A DNA stretch of 64,000 nt, from contig JAUCBJ010000916.1 in the NCBI GenBank assembly GCA_032718475.1, forward strand, positions 1 to 64,000, given 5' to 3'. Positions 37,440-48,340 of the stretch are shown here, piece by piece. Below the pieces are notes generated by a model, which saw only the letters and a program-made list of their open reading frames with translations, was not told where the DNA came from and searched no databases. This DNA comes from Nemertoderma westbladi. Lineage: Eukaryota; Xenacoelomorpha; Nemertodermatida; Nemertodermatidae. The number at the start of each line of letters is the position of its first letter. The first letter of the stretch is position 1. The translations under genes were made by a program, and so were the position numbers.

Positions 37440-38985
37440 CTTTTCTGGAAATTCGGTAACCAAATACTGAAATTAGTAACCGTGGACTGAGATTTGTAAT
37501 TGGGTGCACTAACTGGGTGACAATTTGTAACCTGAAACAGAAATTCGTAACCAAGTACTGAAATTAGTAACATGGGAATGCAATTGGTAACTGGGTGCAC
37601 TAATATGTAACTGGGTGGCAATTTGTAACCTGGTACTCAAATTAGTAACCGGGAACTACAATTTGTAACCTGAAACAGAAATTCGTAACCAAGTACTGAA
37701 ATTAGTAACATGGGAATGAAATTGGTAACTGGGTGCACTAATATGTAACTGGGTGGCAATTTGTAACCTGGTACTCAAATTAGTAACCGGGAACTACAAT
37801 TTGTAACCTGAAACAGAAATTCGTAACCGAGTATTGAAATTAGTAACACGGGAATGAAATTGGTAACTGGGTGCACTAATATGTAACTGGGTGGCAAATT
37901 TTTACCTGTTACTGAAATTGGTGACCGGGAACTCCAATTTGTAACCTGAAACAGAAATTCGTAACCGAGTATTGAAATTAGTAACATGGGAATAAAATTG
38001 GTAACTGGGTGCACTAATATGTAACTGGGTGGCAATTTGTAACCTGGTACTCAAATTAGTAACCGAGAACTACAATTTGTAACCTGAAACAGAAATTCGT
38101 AACCGAGTATTGAAATTAGTAACATGGGAATGAAATTGGTAACTGGGTGTACTAATATGTAACTGGGTAGCAATTTGTAACCTGGTACTCAAATTAGTAA
38201 CCGGGAACTACAATTTGTAACCTGAAACATAAATTCGTAACCGAGTATTGAAATTAGTAACATGGGAATGAAATTGGTAACTGGGTGCACTAATATGTAA
38301 CTGGGTGGCAATTTGTAACCTGGTACTCAAATTAGTAACCGGGAACTACAATTTGTAACCTGAAACAGAAATTCGTAACCGAGTATTGAAATTAGTAACA
38401 TGGGAATGAAATTGGTAACTGGGTGCACTAATATGTAACTGGGTGGCAAATTTTTACCTGTTACTGAAATTGGTGACCGGGAACTCCAATTTGTAACCTG
38501 AAACAGAAATTCGTAACCGAGTATTGAAATTAGTAACATGGGAATGAAATTGGTAACTGGGTGCACTAATATGTAACTGGGTGGCAATTTGTAACCTGGT
38601 ACTCAAATTAGTAACCGGGAACTACAATTTGTAACCTGAAACATAAATTCGTAACCGAGTATTGAAATTAGTAACATGGGAATGTAATTGGTAACTGGGT
38701 GCACTAATATGTAACTGGGTGGCAATTTGTAACCTGGTACTCAAATTAGTAACCGGGAACTACAATTTGTAACCTGAAACAGAAATTCGTAACCGAGTAT
38801 TGAAATTAGTAACATGGGAATGAAATTGGTAACTGGGTGCACTAATATGTAACTGGGTGGCAATTTGTAACCTGTTACTGAAATTGGTGACCGGGAACTC
38901 CAATTTGTAACCTGAAACAGAAATTAGTAACCAAGTACTGAAATTAGTAACATGGGAATGCAATTGGTAACGGTTAGCACTAATC
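37440..38985. repeat. 138-bp higher-order minisatellite built of about 20-bp GTAAC subunits
   Basis: Marker GTAACCTGAAACAGAAATTC falls at 37527, 37665, 37803, 37941 and 38079, exactly 138 bp apart; about 11 units. Each unit contains seven diverged subunits of about 20 bp that all begin GTAAC (or GTGAC), e.g. GTAACTGGGTGCACTAATAT. Some units swap one subunit variant (TTTTTACCTGTTACTG at about 37898 and 38449). Minus-strand frames over it are by-products of 138 being 46 codons. A diverged relative lies at 53990-54155. Confidence 0.95.
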
Positions 38986-39319
38986 TACTGTATGTATCGA
39001 CGTGGCAATCTGATACTCATATAAGTACCCAGCAAGTAAAGAGTTTGGCAAGTAAAAAATAATACTTTGCCTATTTTGGCAAGTAAAAAATAATACCTTG
39101 CCTATTTTGGCAAGTTAATGAATGAATTTCTAGTTGGGGTGTGGTGGAACAAATAAATCAATTACCGAAACTTCATGTAACCTTAGGCCTAAACTGTGTA
39201 TAGGAAAAATTTTGAATAGGAATACTATACAAAATGTACTAAATACCGTACTACAATTTATTACAAATATTATGCTTTTTTAGACGCAAATTTTAATATC
39301 TTCTCAATATCTAAGTCAT

Positions 39320-39478
39320 GTCATGGTGGGACGCCAATCCAAATTAAGTGATCTCAAGTGAATTGAGGTCGTGAGGTTTAGTGAAGTGATGTCAAGTGGA
39401 GTCAGGTTAGTTGACTAAGTGATCAGTGACGTCAAGTCAAGTGCCACCATGTCAAGTAACTTCAAGTGATTTCTCTGG
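39320..39478. repeat. Degenerate TCAAGT-rich simple repeat (left flank of LINE B)
   Basis: Repeated TCAAGTG/TCAAGTC words (ATCTCAAGTGAATTG, GACGTCAAGTCAAGTG, AGTAACTTCAAGTG). The same type of sequence continues at about 42947-43025, so the LINE inserted into this repeat. Confidence 0.75.
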
Positions 39479-40704
39479 AAATGGATTGTTTTCGGCTGGA
39501 ACCCAGTTCAAGAAGCGAACTGGAAAGCTATGGACTCATAGTGGACCCAGTGGTCACAAGTCCCAGATAGACCATATTCTGTTTCGTAGGAAATACAGGA
39601 GCTCTATACAAGACTGTAATGCATTTACACTTTGACCCTTCTCCAGTGATCACCGCCTTATTGTGGCCAAGGTAAGACTTAGTCTGCGTGCTAGCAGAAC
39701 AACGAAATCTGCCTTGCCACGGCATGACTGGTCCTCTCTGTTGCAACAGCCAAGTGTGAGATCCAGCTTCACACTACAGCTGAGCAACAGGTATGAGGCT
39801 CTTGCCTCTGAGGCGGCAGATCACTGTGAGGGCTATACTGCCTTTACAGAAGCAGTTAAGTTAGCAGCTGCAGAAACAGTTCCTGTATACCCTCGAAACA
39901 GGAAAAGGGCCCCCTGGACTGACAACAAAATTCAGAAGTGCCGAAATGACCTTCATAAGGCGCAGAAAGAGTCCCGACTCAAACAGACTACAGCGGCCAA
40001 GAATGCAGTTAAAGCTGCATCTAGGTCCCTGAACAGGCAGTACTCTGTTAATCTACAGGAGCTAATAAACCAACAGGTTGATGCCATCAATGATGCTGAC
40101 GACAGCAGGCAATCATCCCAGGCATGGAAATCGATCAATTTGCTTACTGGGCGGAAAAGCCAACCAACCACCAAGGTTAAGGCTGAATCACCAGCCGATC
40201 GCCTCAATGGTTGGAAAGCCCACTTTGAAAAGCTCCTCAATAATGACAGGGTATTGCCTGATAACTTTATAGAAGTAAAAGTGTCTGAGTCTGTACTCCC
40301 AGATATTCCCATTGGCGATATCTCCTTTGCAGAAGTGAAGGCTGCTGCAAAGAGCATTAAGACCAGTGCCAGTGGAGTAGATGGTGTTCCCCCTGAGGTC
40401 TTTAAAATACCTGAGTGTTTAAAGCTCATCTATCCCATCATAGTAGACATGTACCGAACAACAAGAGTCCCACAAGAAATGAAAACAAATAAGTTGGTGC
40501 CAGTTCCCAAGAAGGGCAACCTAACAATGGTTCTTTTCGGGGAATCTCATTGATCTCGATTGCTGCAAAGCTATACAATAGGATTCTATTAAATCGCATC
40601 AGGGACCCCATTGAGAGACTGCTCCGTGGAAATCAGAATGGGTTCCGTAAAGGTCGTGGGACCATGGAGCCCATTTTGGCACTTAGAAGGATAATTGAAG
40701 AATT
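39478..40704 (+). pseudogene. LINE B ORF: endonuclease end, linker, start of RT
   Basis: Frame reads NTQFKKR-like (here GTQFKKR), LWTHSGPSGHKSQIDHILF (APE endonuclease C-terminus with conserved IDHIL), then a TGA at 39633-39635, then SSDHRLIVAKVRL and a linker with KAHFEKLLN and GVDGVPPEVFK typical of RTs of this type. A frameshift near 40525 replaces the expected NNYRGISLIS; reading on in another frame gives GISLISIAAKLYNRILLNR and QNGFRKGRGTMEPILALRR. It therefore carries at least one nonsense and one indel mutation, and the N-terminal part of the endonuclease is missing. Confidence 0.8.
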
Positions 40705-40715
40705 ATCAAAAAAGA

Positions 40716-41600
40716 TGTAATTGTGTAATTGTTGTAATTGTGCTGGATTACGCAATGAGGACGGCCACAAAGGGTGAAGATCTGGGATTCACACTTCAAG
40801 AACGCAGAAGTAGTAGATATCCGGCAACTACAGTCACAGACACCGACTTTGCGGATGACATCGCCCTGCTCTCTAATACGCTAGCAGATGCACAGCTTCT
40901 ACTAAATAAAGTGGAGAGGGCTGCTATGGAGGTTGGATTGCATATAAATGCTACCAAGACCGAATTCATGACTTTTAATGTTGATGGAAACTTGACAACC
41001 ATTGATAATAATCAACTAAGGAAGGTCGATGACTTCCAGTACCTTGGATCGTGGATAGAGAGTAGCAAAAAGGACATAGAAGTTAGGAAAGCAAAGGCTT
41101 GGGTAGCTCTATCAAAAATGGATACCATCTGGAAATCAGATCTCTCCAGGCACCTGAAGACCAAGTTCTTTCGAGCCACAGTGGAAAGTGTATTTTTATA
41201 CGGGGGTGAGACCTGGACACTGACTAAATCACTTGAACAACGAATTGATGGTTGCTACACAAGACTACTAAGAGCAGCCCTAAACATCAGCTGGAGACAA
41301 CACATGACAAACGCCGAGCTTTATGGTACAATACCTCCAGTATCAACCACACTCCGTGAACGCAGATTAAGATTCAGTGGGCACTGCTGGCGAAGTAAAG
41401 ACGAGGTCATACCAGATCTACTTTTCTGGCAAACAACTCATGGAAAGCGTAGTCGTGGACGACCTGCCATAACATATATAGATCAACTTGAAAGGGATAC
41501 TGAACTTGGGAGAAACGAAATTGCGACAACTATGGAGAATCGGGAAGCCTGGAAGGATCTCATTTCCACTGTCCGAGTTCGCTCGACCTAGTAGTAGTAG
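40716..41600 (+). mobile_element. Insertion A: 5'-truncated LINE nested in LINE B, 12-bp TSD
   Basis: 885 bp inserted between TATCAAAAAAGA at 40704-40715 and the same 12 bp at 41601-41612. It carries the 3' part of an RT ORF and ends in (TAG)n. It belongs to the same broad family as LINE B but is a different lineage, since the proteins differ clearly over the shared region. Confidence 0.92.
40743..41591 (+). pseudogene. C-terminal RT fragment of insertion A
   Basis: About 282 codons, open to its natural stop at 41589-41591. Shows TDTDFADDIALLSN (catalytic FADD), VGLHINATKTEFM, FQYLGSWI, the FRATVESVFLYGGETWTLT segment, a DGCYTRLLRAALNISW stretch, the motif RRLRFSGHCWR and WQTTHGKRSRGRP near the end. 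All upstream RT and endonuclease parts are lost by 5' truncation, so it is not functional alone. The intact frame suggests it is younger than LINE B. Confidence 0.85.
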
Positions 41601-41612
41601 TATCAAAAAAGA

Positions 41613-42545
41613 AAGACAGGCATCTGGCTGTTATCTTTGTTGACTTCTTCAAGGCATTTGATTCAGTCTCTCGCTCACGTGTTCAGCATACTTTCATTAT
41701 ATGGGATTCCTGATGAAATTATTGCAGCAATCAGATCAGTATACGATGGTTCGACAACATTTGTGTCTACTGTTGACGGTGACACAGAACCATTTGAAGT
41801 GTTATGGGGCGTCCTCCAAGGAGACACACTTGCACCATTCTTGTTCATTATTGTGGTTGACTATGTTCTACGCATGTCCTTAGATCATCATAATGATGAT
41901 GGGGTGATGATAACTCCACCTACTGGCTCCAGAAGTCGAGGAAATCCTGCCAAGTACCTAACTGATCTAGACTTTGCTGATGACTTAGGAGTACTCTCAG
42001 AATCATTAGAGGGAGCCCAGCGGCTCCTTAGCTCATTAGAACATGGTGCTTCTAGTGTTGGTCTTTTTATTAACTCCAGAAAGACCAAAATTCTGACAGT
42101 TAACTTTGAAAGTCCTCAGCAAGTCTCTGATCGGATGAACATAAGCTCAAAGGATGGTATGCTTGAGCATGTGGACGACTTCTGTTACCTGGGATCATGG
42201 ATCCGGAAGTCAGGTGAGGACCTTCGAATACGTAAGGGAAAGGCATGGGCAGCCTTGAATAGGCTTTCCAGGATTTGGAAGTCACCTAGAATTAATCGGA
42301 AACTTAAGGTCCGATTATTTAGAGCTGCAGTAGTTCCAGTACTCCTCTACGGGAGTCCATGCTGGGCTCTAACTGCTGAGGACACCAAATCTCTGGATGG
42401 CACATTCACAAGAATGCTACGCCGGGTACATTGTGTCAAGTACAATGCACACATCTCCAACCAGACACTATATAACATTGGAGGTGTCTCATTGGTTCCC
42501 CCAAGCTTGACACTAGAACAAAATCGCCTCCGCTTTGCAGGACAT
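41613..42545 (+). pseudogene. LINE B RT, middle and C-terminal part
   Basis: Starts in the RT palm (VIFVDFFKAFDSVSRS), has a frameshift at about 41685, then reads YGIPDEIIAAIRSVYDG, LQGDTLAPFLFIIVVDYV, LDFADDLGVLSES (catalytic FADD), VGLFINSRKTKIL, FCYLGSWIRKSGED, YGSPCWALTAED and RLRFAGH. It is interrupted after this by insertion C and resumes at 42702. Confidence 0.85.
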
Positions 42546-42696
42546 AAAGGATAACATACAGGACCCCTTGGAAATAAGCTGCAAAGCTTTAGGGGTAATC
42601 CTATATGTTATGTTGGACAATACCTTTATACCGGTACATTGTTTGGTGTATTTGTTATTGTTTTTACATAATGTATAAATAAATCTATCTATCTAT
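42546..42696 (+). mobile_element. Insertion C: 3' end of an L2/CR1-type LINE (or SINE) with 5-bp TSD
   Basis: 151 bp between GACAT at 42541-42545 and GACAT at 42697-42701. The sequence has GGACCCCTTGGAAATAAGC followed by GCTTTAGGGGTAATCC, a 3' stem-loop type known from L2/CR1 elements, and a tail AAATCTATCTATCTAT. Removing it restores the reading of LINE B (RFAGH then CFRRED). Strongly 5'-truncated. Confidence 0.85.
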
Positions 42697-42701
42697 GACA
42701 T

Positions 42702-42908
42702 TGCTTTCGCCGTGAGGACCAGCCAGTGCATAATCTTGTACTTTGGCAGCCTCATGGAGTAAATAAGCATGGTGGACAGCCCATGACTTTCTTGAGACGC
42801 ATCTTAAAGGACACTGGCCTTAAAGATGCGGATGATCTAGCAAATGTCATGGGTGATAGGGAGTTGTGGCGGTGCAATTTTGTTAACAAGCCGGCACAGC
42901 ATTCTTAA
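42702..42908 (+). pseudogene. LINE B C-terminal tail
   Basis: Frame CFRREDQPVHNLVLWQPHG, then GGQPMTFLRRILKDTGL and a stop at 42906-42908. It corresponds to the end of the ORF in insertion A (HCWRSKDE, WQTTHGK). Confidence 0.8.
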
Positions 42909-43383
42909 AAATGCAGCTGCAATGCAGCATGCCGATCCTAGTAGTAGACTTCAAGTCAAGTGATGTAAAATCAAGGTACATATTGTCAAGCAAGTTACGT
43001 CATTCAAGTAACTTCAAGTCAAGAAAACCAATAACCAATTTCATAAAAATTTCCAGAAGGGCGGAGTATCTATCGAGACACACCTGGAACCTAAAAATGA
43101 TTTTTTTTTTGTATTTTTATTTTTGTGTCTATGATTGAGGGTCACTTAATTGCACTAAAAACCAAAAATTGGCACATTTTCGAAGATTATATTAGAAATA
43201 TAATTGATAATTGTTTTAAAAGCCGTTCTCGAGAAAAGGTACATTTATCTCTAAATTTCACGAAAAAGTAAATGCGGAGAAAAACGTATTTAAAGTTATC
43301 AAACCTTCCCGCTAATTTTGTGTAAATCGCGGGAAATTTCAAAAATAACCAAAATATAATAAAATACACCAGCGAACCAAAAT

Positions 43384-43910
43384 TTACGATTTTGGGGTTT
43401 TCGTAGTCGCTGATTTCATTTCTGATATCTGTTTTCATGTTTGATGACATCTGGACTGCCTGTCTTTTTGTCTGTCTGACTGTCTGTCTGTCTGACTGTC
43501 GGTCTCACAGACAAATATAAGTAAACACTCATTACATTACTATAATTTCTGAAATGGGGGTTTTCCTAGTCGCTGATTTCATTTCCGATGTCATTTTTAA
43601 TATAAAAAAATAATAACCAATGGTAGGTGGGATCTGTATGTCTGTATTTATTTAAGTCTCTCTTGACATACAGATCGATGACAGACAAATATACAGGCAT
43701 AATAGACTCCTCCAGGAAAGATAACACCAGAAATGAAATCACAGACCTTAAAAAACCCCACAGTGACATTTTTAGTTAAGTAGTGTGCTTCGTTATGTTA
43801 AATGACAGACAGACCGACAGACAGACAAACAAACTAGATTTACGCAAATTTGAAAACTGACCCCGGAAATGAAATCCTCGACCACGATAACCCATGTCTC
43901 AATACTTTTA
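43384..43910. mobile_element. Foldback elements with GTCGCTGATTTCATTTC arms and CTGT-rich interior
   Basis: The arm GGGGTTTTCCTAGTCGCTG at 43557 (to 43590) is inverted at 43726-43759 (ACCAGAAATGAAATCACAG to AACCCC). A third arm lies at about 43391-43430 and a fourth, inverted, at about 43860-43893 (GAAATGAAATCCTCGACCA). Between the arms are CTGT/GACA microsatellite runs (43457-43505, 43801-43830). No coding capacity. It may be several nested copies of one MITE family; a relative lies at 46757-47104. Confidence 0.65.
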
Positions 43911-44639
43911 GTTAAGTGGTCTACATAATTTTTTGACAAGCAGAAAAAACAGACCTATGTAATAGACACAAAAACACTAAAAACAGACAACTTAAGCTTA
44001 TGATATGATGTTAGGATTTCGATTTCTGAAATCTACGTTAAATTCTGATTTAGAATTAATAAGTTGATAAGTTATTGCCGCCGACTATGCCGTAAGACTA
44101 TGACTCTATAACTATATATAATACTTTATCAGAAGACTGCCTCTGTAAGTAAGCAATCAGTCTGTGATGTGTAACTGCAAGCCTATTTAATCCCAGCTGT
44201 TTCTGTTATTATTTATTCCGTTGCCTTGACAGTGCATCTTAGCAACTAAACGCCTCATGTAATTGTATTGGCTGTTACTGCTTTCTACCTTACCCTCAGC
44301 TTATGTCGAGTCTGTGTAGTGATTTTAGCATCACCCGCTTTAATTCGATATTGGAACATAAGCAGTCTGTAAAGCTAGGCATTCTATTGAGCTAGTGTAA
44401 GCCAGGCAGTCTGCTCTGCTCTGTATAAATTTGCTCCATTTACCCATTTACGTAGCTGTTGCCTAGAGTGAATGGAGTTCATTCACACAAGCTGGTCAGG
44501 GAATACACCGACACCGAATAGACTAGAATTCCTCAAAACAGTACTTTTGGTGGTGTATGTACTTTATACACTTTCGCGGAACACAAATCATCCCTCTCCT
44601 GATATTACACATTTTTTAGTAACATTCCAATTTTCTGAC
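43911..44639. other. Interval with no recognised feature
   Basis: Non-coding, mixed composition; no exon, tRNA or clear repeat recognised. Confidence 0.5.
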
Positions 44640-44658
44640 GGGGGGGGGGGGGGGGGGG
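44640..44658. repeat. Poly(G) tract, 19 bp, in a GGGG-TAATTA-CCCC palindrome
   Basis: G19 is followed by TAATTA and then CCCCCC (44665-44670), forming a perfect inverted G/C arm. A short run of CAGCTATCAGC words follows (44671-44725), related to the 14-bp array at 59.4-60.8 kb. Confidence 0.9.
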
Positions 44659-44849
44659 TAATTACCCCCCAGCAGCTATCAGCAGACAGCTATCAGCTAC
44701 TAGCCAATAGCTACCAGCCGATACAAACTACAGTATATAAATAAATACGATAAAAAAACGATAAAAAAACGATAAAAACGATACAAACTTATTTATTTCA
44801 GGTGAAAACGTAGATAAATTGATATCAAAAAAGAACAATGAAATACATA

Positions 44850-45190
44850 AATTATATCAATGGATTTCCTTAAATAAATTATTTAAATCTCGATAAAACA
44901 AAATATATTGTGTTCACTATGAAGCCTCATAATTCAAAAAACAAAGGATAGAAATTGATGGGCAAAAAATAAACAATGCTGAAAATACAAAATGTATTGG
45001 TGTCCACCCTAAATCGAATTTCTCATGGCACTTAAATAAACAAAATCTTCGTATAAAAAGTTCGAAAAATGTAGGTGTAATAAATAAGATCAAGCATTTT
45101 GTTTCGATACAAATTAGAAGCTCCTATATAACACATTGGTTGAACCTTGCCAATGTATGCATTACCATTTGGGGTAATTGAAATATGACT
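44850..45190 (+). pseudogene. LINE RT C-terminal relic, left part
   Basis: Broken plus-strand frame with recognisable RT C-terminal pieces: RIEIDGQKINNAENTKCIGV, NVGVINKIKHFV, NVCITIWGN. Frame losses and stops make it a relic. It is interrupted at 45197 by a DNA element and continues at about 46219 with NPLVRLQKKAVLII. CR1/Jockey-group affinity is inferred. Confidence 0.7.
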
Positions 45191-45196
45191 GCACTC

Positions 45197-46212
45197 TAGA
45201 GTTGAAACGGAGACCTATTTTTCTTAATCCCGGTGAACCAGAGACCTACCGAGAGAATTATTTTGGTAAATACCGGAGACCAGAGCCAGAGATCAGAGAC
45301 TTTGCTTATTTTTGTACTTATAATATGGTTATGGCACAAACAGGTACGTATGAACTGATAACTATTTATAGTTGAATTACAGTAAATCTAACTGATTCAA
45401 CCCTTACCTAATGAAAAAAAATAAGCGCAAGCACAGTTTGGGTTAATGTTAATATGTTTACATTAATTTGTTTTGCTACATAGGGATTTTGTTAAATAAA
45501 AAAGGCACTTAATTCACAACTTTTAATGGACTCTAAAAACTTGTTCATTTACGAATATAGTTAGTGCACAGGTCCAGTACTCTACTCGACCCTATTGCAA
45601 GTCTCGTTACGCTCGTTCTCTTCATTTGGTCGCCGTAACTTGTTCATTTACGAATATAGTTAGTGCACAGGTCCAGTACTCTACTCGACCCTATTGCAAG
45701 TCTCGTTACGCTCGTTCTCTTCATTTGGTCGCCGTAATATATAGCCTACAACAAGGTGAAAAGAGCTCTGCCTTTACTTTTACATGTAAACTTTATGGGA
45801 GCTCAAATTAAGCACCCTTATTCTTAAATAAGAACTTATCTTACTTTCTTTAGGAGCAAAATTAACTGAAAATGAAACGTACCTTAAATTAAATAGAAGA
45901 TTACCGGTTGGTTCATTTAGTATGAGCTTAAAAATTGGGTAAAAGTTGCTATGTAATTTTATTGAAGCGGAGTATTGAAAATAGTTAAAACTTAAAGTAA
46001 TTATTTTTATAGTAAAAAAATATTTGTGATAAAATCTTCCATTTTTCATTTTATCTTGTACAAGGAAAATATATATTTTTAATTTGAAAAATCACTGATC
46101 TCTGGGTATAATGTGTGTTTTCAATACACGGGAACCAGAGACCTATCCAGAGTCCAAAAAAACTGCCCGGAGAATCCAGAGAAAAGTGACAGGTCTCTGT
46201 TTCAACTCTACA
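45197..46212. mobile_element. 1.0-kb DNA element with AGAGTTGAAAC TIRs, inserted in a LINE relic
   Basis: Left end TAGAGTTGAAACGGAGACC and the complement of the right end TAGAGTTGAAACAGAGACC are near-identical for about 20 bp. Similarity continues more weakly for about 100 bp with repeated CCAGAGACCT words. Flanking GCACTC at 45191-45196 and 46213-46218 is a likely TSD. The interior has no long frame and includes a 99-bp direct duplication. It separates RT codons on either side. Confidence 0.8.
45541..45738. repeat. 99-bp direct duplication inside the 1.0-kb element
   Basis: TTGTTCATTTACGAATATAG begins at 45541 and at 45640, and the two copies are practically identical up to CATTTGGTCGCCGTAA, so the duplication is recent. 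Confidence 0.95.
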
Positions 46213-46218
46213 GCACTC

Positions 46219-46295
46219 TTAATCCTCTAGTCCGCCTACAAAAGAAAGCTGTCCTCATTATTGAATTAAAACCACACCGACACCCAACACAATAA
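46219..46295 (+). pseudogene. LINE RT C-terminal relic, right part
   Basis: Codons NPLVRLQKKAVLIIELKPH resume the RT C-terminus interrupted at 45190. A frame difference of one or two bases exists at the junction. Confidence 0.65.
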
Positions 46296-46756
46296 ATTTG
46301 ACAATCAAAGAACCAACACTTCCCCGAATAAACGCCTACCCAATATTAATTTTGAATGTGTCTCAGACGTGGTAGCAGAATAAGTGAAAAAAATTATTTT
46401 GATCACCAGAAATTTTTAAAGTGAAAAATGTTATTTGTAAAAAGTGAAAAAAATCACATATTTTGGCCGTTTTTTGTGATGTAACTTTTTACATTTCTAA
46501 CCTACATGTCTAAATGTGGTACCACCTATAAAGGATTAGTAGAAGAACATATACTGAAAATCTCATGCAATTCGGTCCAGTAGTTCCAGAGAAACAGGTA
46601 CATGAGTGAAAAATAAAAACGAAAAATAAAATTCCGCTAGATAAAGCCATATGTTTAAAGTTTTCAAACCTTCCCGCCATTTTTTGTTAAATGGAGTGAT
46701 AATTCAAATTATATTAAAAAAATTAAGAGTAAATAAAGAATTCTAAACTAAGATTT
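46296..46756. other. AT-rich interval without recognised feature
   Basis: No long frame; a few AAAAGTGAAAAAAAT repeats near 46380-46460. Confidence 0.5.
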
Positions 46757-46912
46757 TCGATATGGGGGTTTTCTGGGGTGGTGTTGCATTTCCGATGTCA
46801 GTTTTAACGTTTGATGAATTCCAGACTGTCAGTCTGTCTGTTTATCAGAAAATCTGTCCGTCTGTCAGTCGAAATTTAGGAAAGGACCTACCCCGCTAAC
46901 ACTTTAGTAAAA

Positions 46913-47104
46913 GGGGTTTTCCTGGTTGGTGATTCCATTTCTGGGGCCAGTATTCAAATATATTGGCTTTGTGTTGGTCTGTAATACCTGTCGGTCTGTC
47001 CGTCAAAATATAACAGACACACAGACTGCCGGATAGACCATCTAAGAATCCTTTAAACGCTGAAACAGACATCAGAAATGGAATCACAGACCAGGAAAAC
47101 CCCT
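46913..47104. mobile_element. 192-bp foldback element, relative of the 43.5-kb family
   Basis: Left arm GGGGTTTTCCTGGTTGGTG (from 46913) is inverted at 47070-47104 (GAAATGGAATCACAGACC to AACCCC). A further left arm lies at about 46763-46800. GACA/CTGT runs are near both ends. No coding capacity. Confidence 0.7.
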
Positions 47105-47996
47105 AACAACATTTTCTGTTGTGTATTTCATTCATTATTTTTGACTGACCGACAGACAGGCCAAAAGACAGACAGAGAGACAGGCCAAAATACAGACAGA
47201 GAAACATGTATTGATCACTATAGCAAAGGTTTTATCAGAGACGTACACCCAACAAACTACAAAAAAAAATAGAATCAGGACATTTAGTTCCTATCTATAC
47301 TGCACCCATGACCTAGTTAATCGCACCAATCAACTCAGTTACCAATTATCCCCACAGACATCTGACCTTAGAACTTTGAACCCACACTGTTGATAAATCA
47401 GTAATACCCACTGTTAGGTCGCTAGGGCATACGCAAACAGTAAAAACAATAATAGATTTTAAAACACAATGCAGTAACGTCGCAGATTGCTCTACATTAA
47501 AGCTTTACATTAATTGCTCTACACTGAATACATTAAACCCTTGGGGAGAATTAAGGTGGGTGGAGTGGAGAATGGCCTGGCCCGTTATGGCCGTTTATGG
47601 GGACGTGATGGTACTTCGGCATTGAACGACAGGGAATTCAATATAATTTGTTTTCTAAAATCCATAACTTTGGCCAAAAGTTAGGTTTTTAGCCTTTAGA
47701 CTCATACCTAATGTTATTCGACCCAAAACAATAAACGAGGCCACTAGATAGTACGTGTCACAGTTTAATTATTGCTGGGAATAAAGATTTATGGTAAGAA
47801 ATGGATTTGCTGTAAATTGAAATAAAAGTACTATATTATGCAGCACCTACGACGCAGGACTGAACTAACGACCACTTGCAGGATCTGTACGTATGTAAAA
47901 ACAATGTAAAATATTGTAAGATCAATGTAAAATAATGTAAAATCAATCTAAAAAAACTTCATTTTATAAGTAAATTGGAAAAACCACTATTTAAGA
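47105..47996. other. Mostly unrecognised interval; contains dispersed motif at 47721-47738
   Basis: GACAGACAGAGAGACAGG microsatellite at about 47150-47205. ACCCAAAACAATAAACGA at 47721-47738 matches the motif at 33821, 59108 and 61399. No gene seen. Confidence 0.5.
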
Positions 47997-48340
47997 CCCG
48001 TGCTCCACTGGTAAGTCTTATGTAGTCTTAGTCAGAATAAATTATGGAACACATTGGTTTCAATGTTAGCGTCTCCACTGGTAAATCGTAAGTGTACGAC
48101 CTATGAGTCGAAAGTGATTATGTCCGATGTTCCATCTTTTGACATATGAATCATGTGTTATATCCGCCAAGATGCTGTGATTGGTTACTTTGGGTAACAA
48201 TATCCAGTAAATGTGAGATGCATCTTATATTTTTTATCAAATTACTTATGACTTGTGTTACCAATGGAGCAAGGAGGCATTCATTTTGACATTCTGACTA
48301 AGACAAAATCTGAAAACGACTTACCAGTAGAGCACGGGCC
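47997..48340. mobile_element. 344-bp TIR element (MITE)
   Basis: Left end CCCGTGCTCCACTGGTAAG matches the complement of the right end CCCGTGCTCTACTGGTAAG. Inverted similarity continues inward: CTTAGTCAGAAT occurs at about 48031 and, complemented, at about 48296, and CTCCACTGGTAA at about 48073 corresponds to complemented CTCCATTGGTAA at about 48265. No TSD certain, no coding frame. Confidence 0.8.

Larger units (their letters stand above)
39470..42935 (+). mobile_element. LINE B: degenerate RTE-like retrotransposon with two nested insertions
   Basis: 5'-truncated plus-strand LINE lying in TCAAGT-rich host sequence. Coding pieces: endonuclease tail (39478-39655), linker and RT N-part (39656-40704), RT C-part (41613-42545) and C-terminal tail (42702-42908). 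It is split by insertion A (40716-41600) and insertion C (42546-42696). It ends near CCTAGTAGTAGAC, similar to the (TAG)n end of insertion A. The host words ACTTCAAGT flank both ends. Clade is inferred from the CFDP2-like endonuclease end and the RT C-terminus; RTE-like is my best estimate. Confidence 0.8.

Noticed and set aside
37285-38963. Repeated minus-strand frames such as YILVHPVTNFIPMLLISI
   Set aside because: By-product of the 138-bp (46-codon) period; broken by stops in a repeating pattern and without a domain.
43801-43830. GACA/CTGT runs considered as telomere- or sex-linked-type repeats
   Set aside because: Short, imperfect, and confined to the interiors or flanks of foldback elements.
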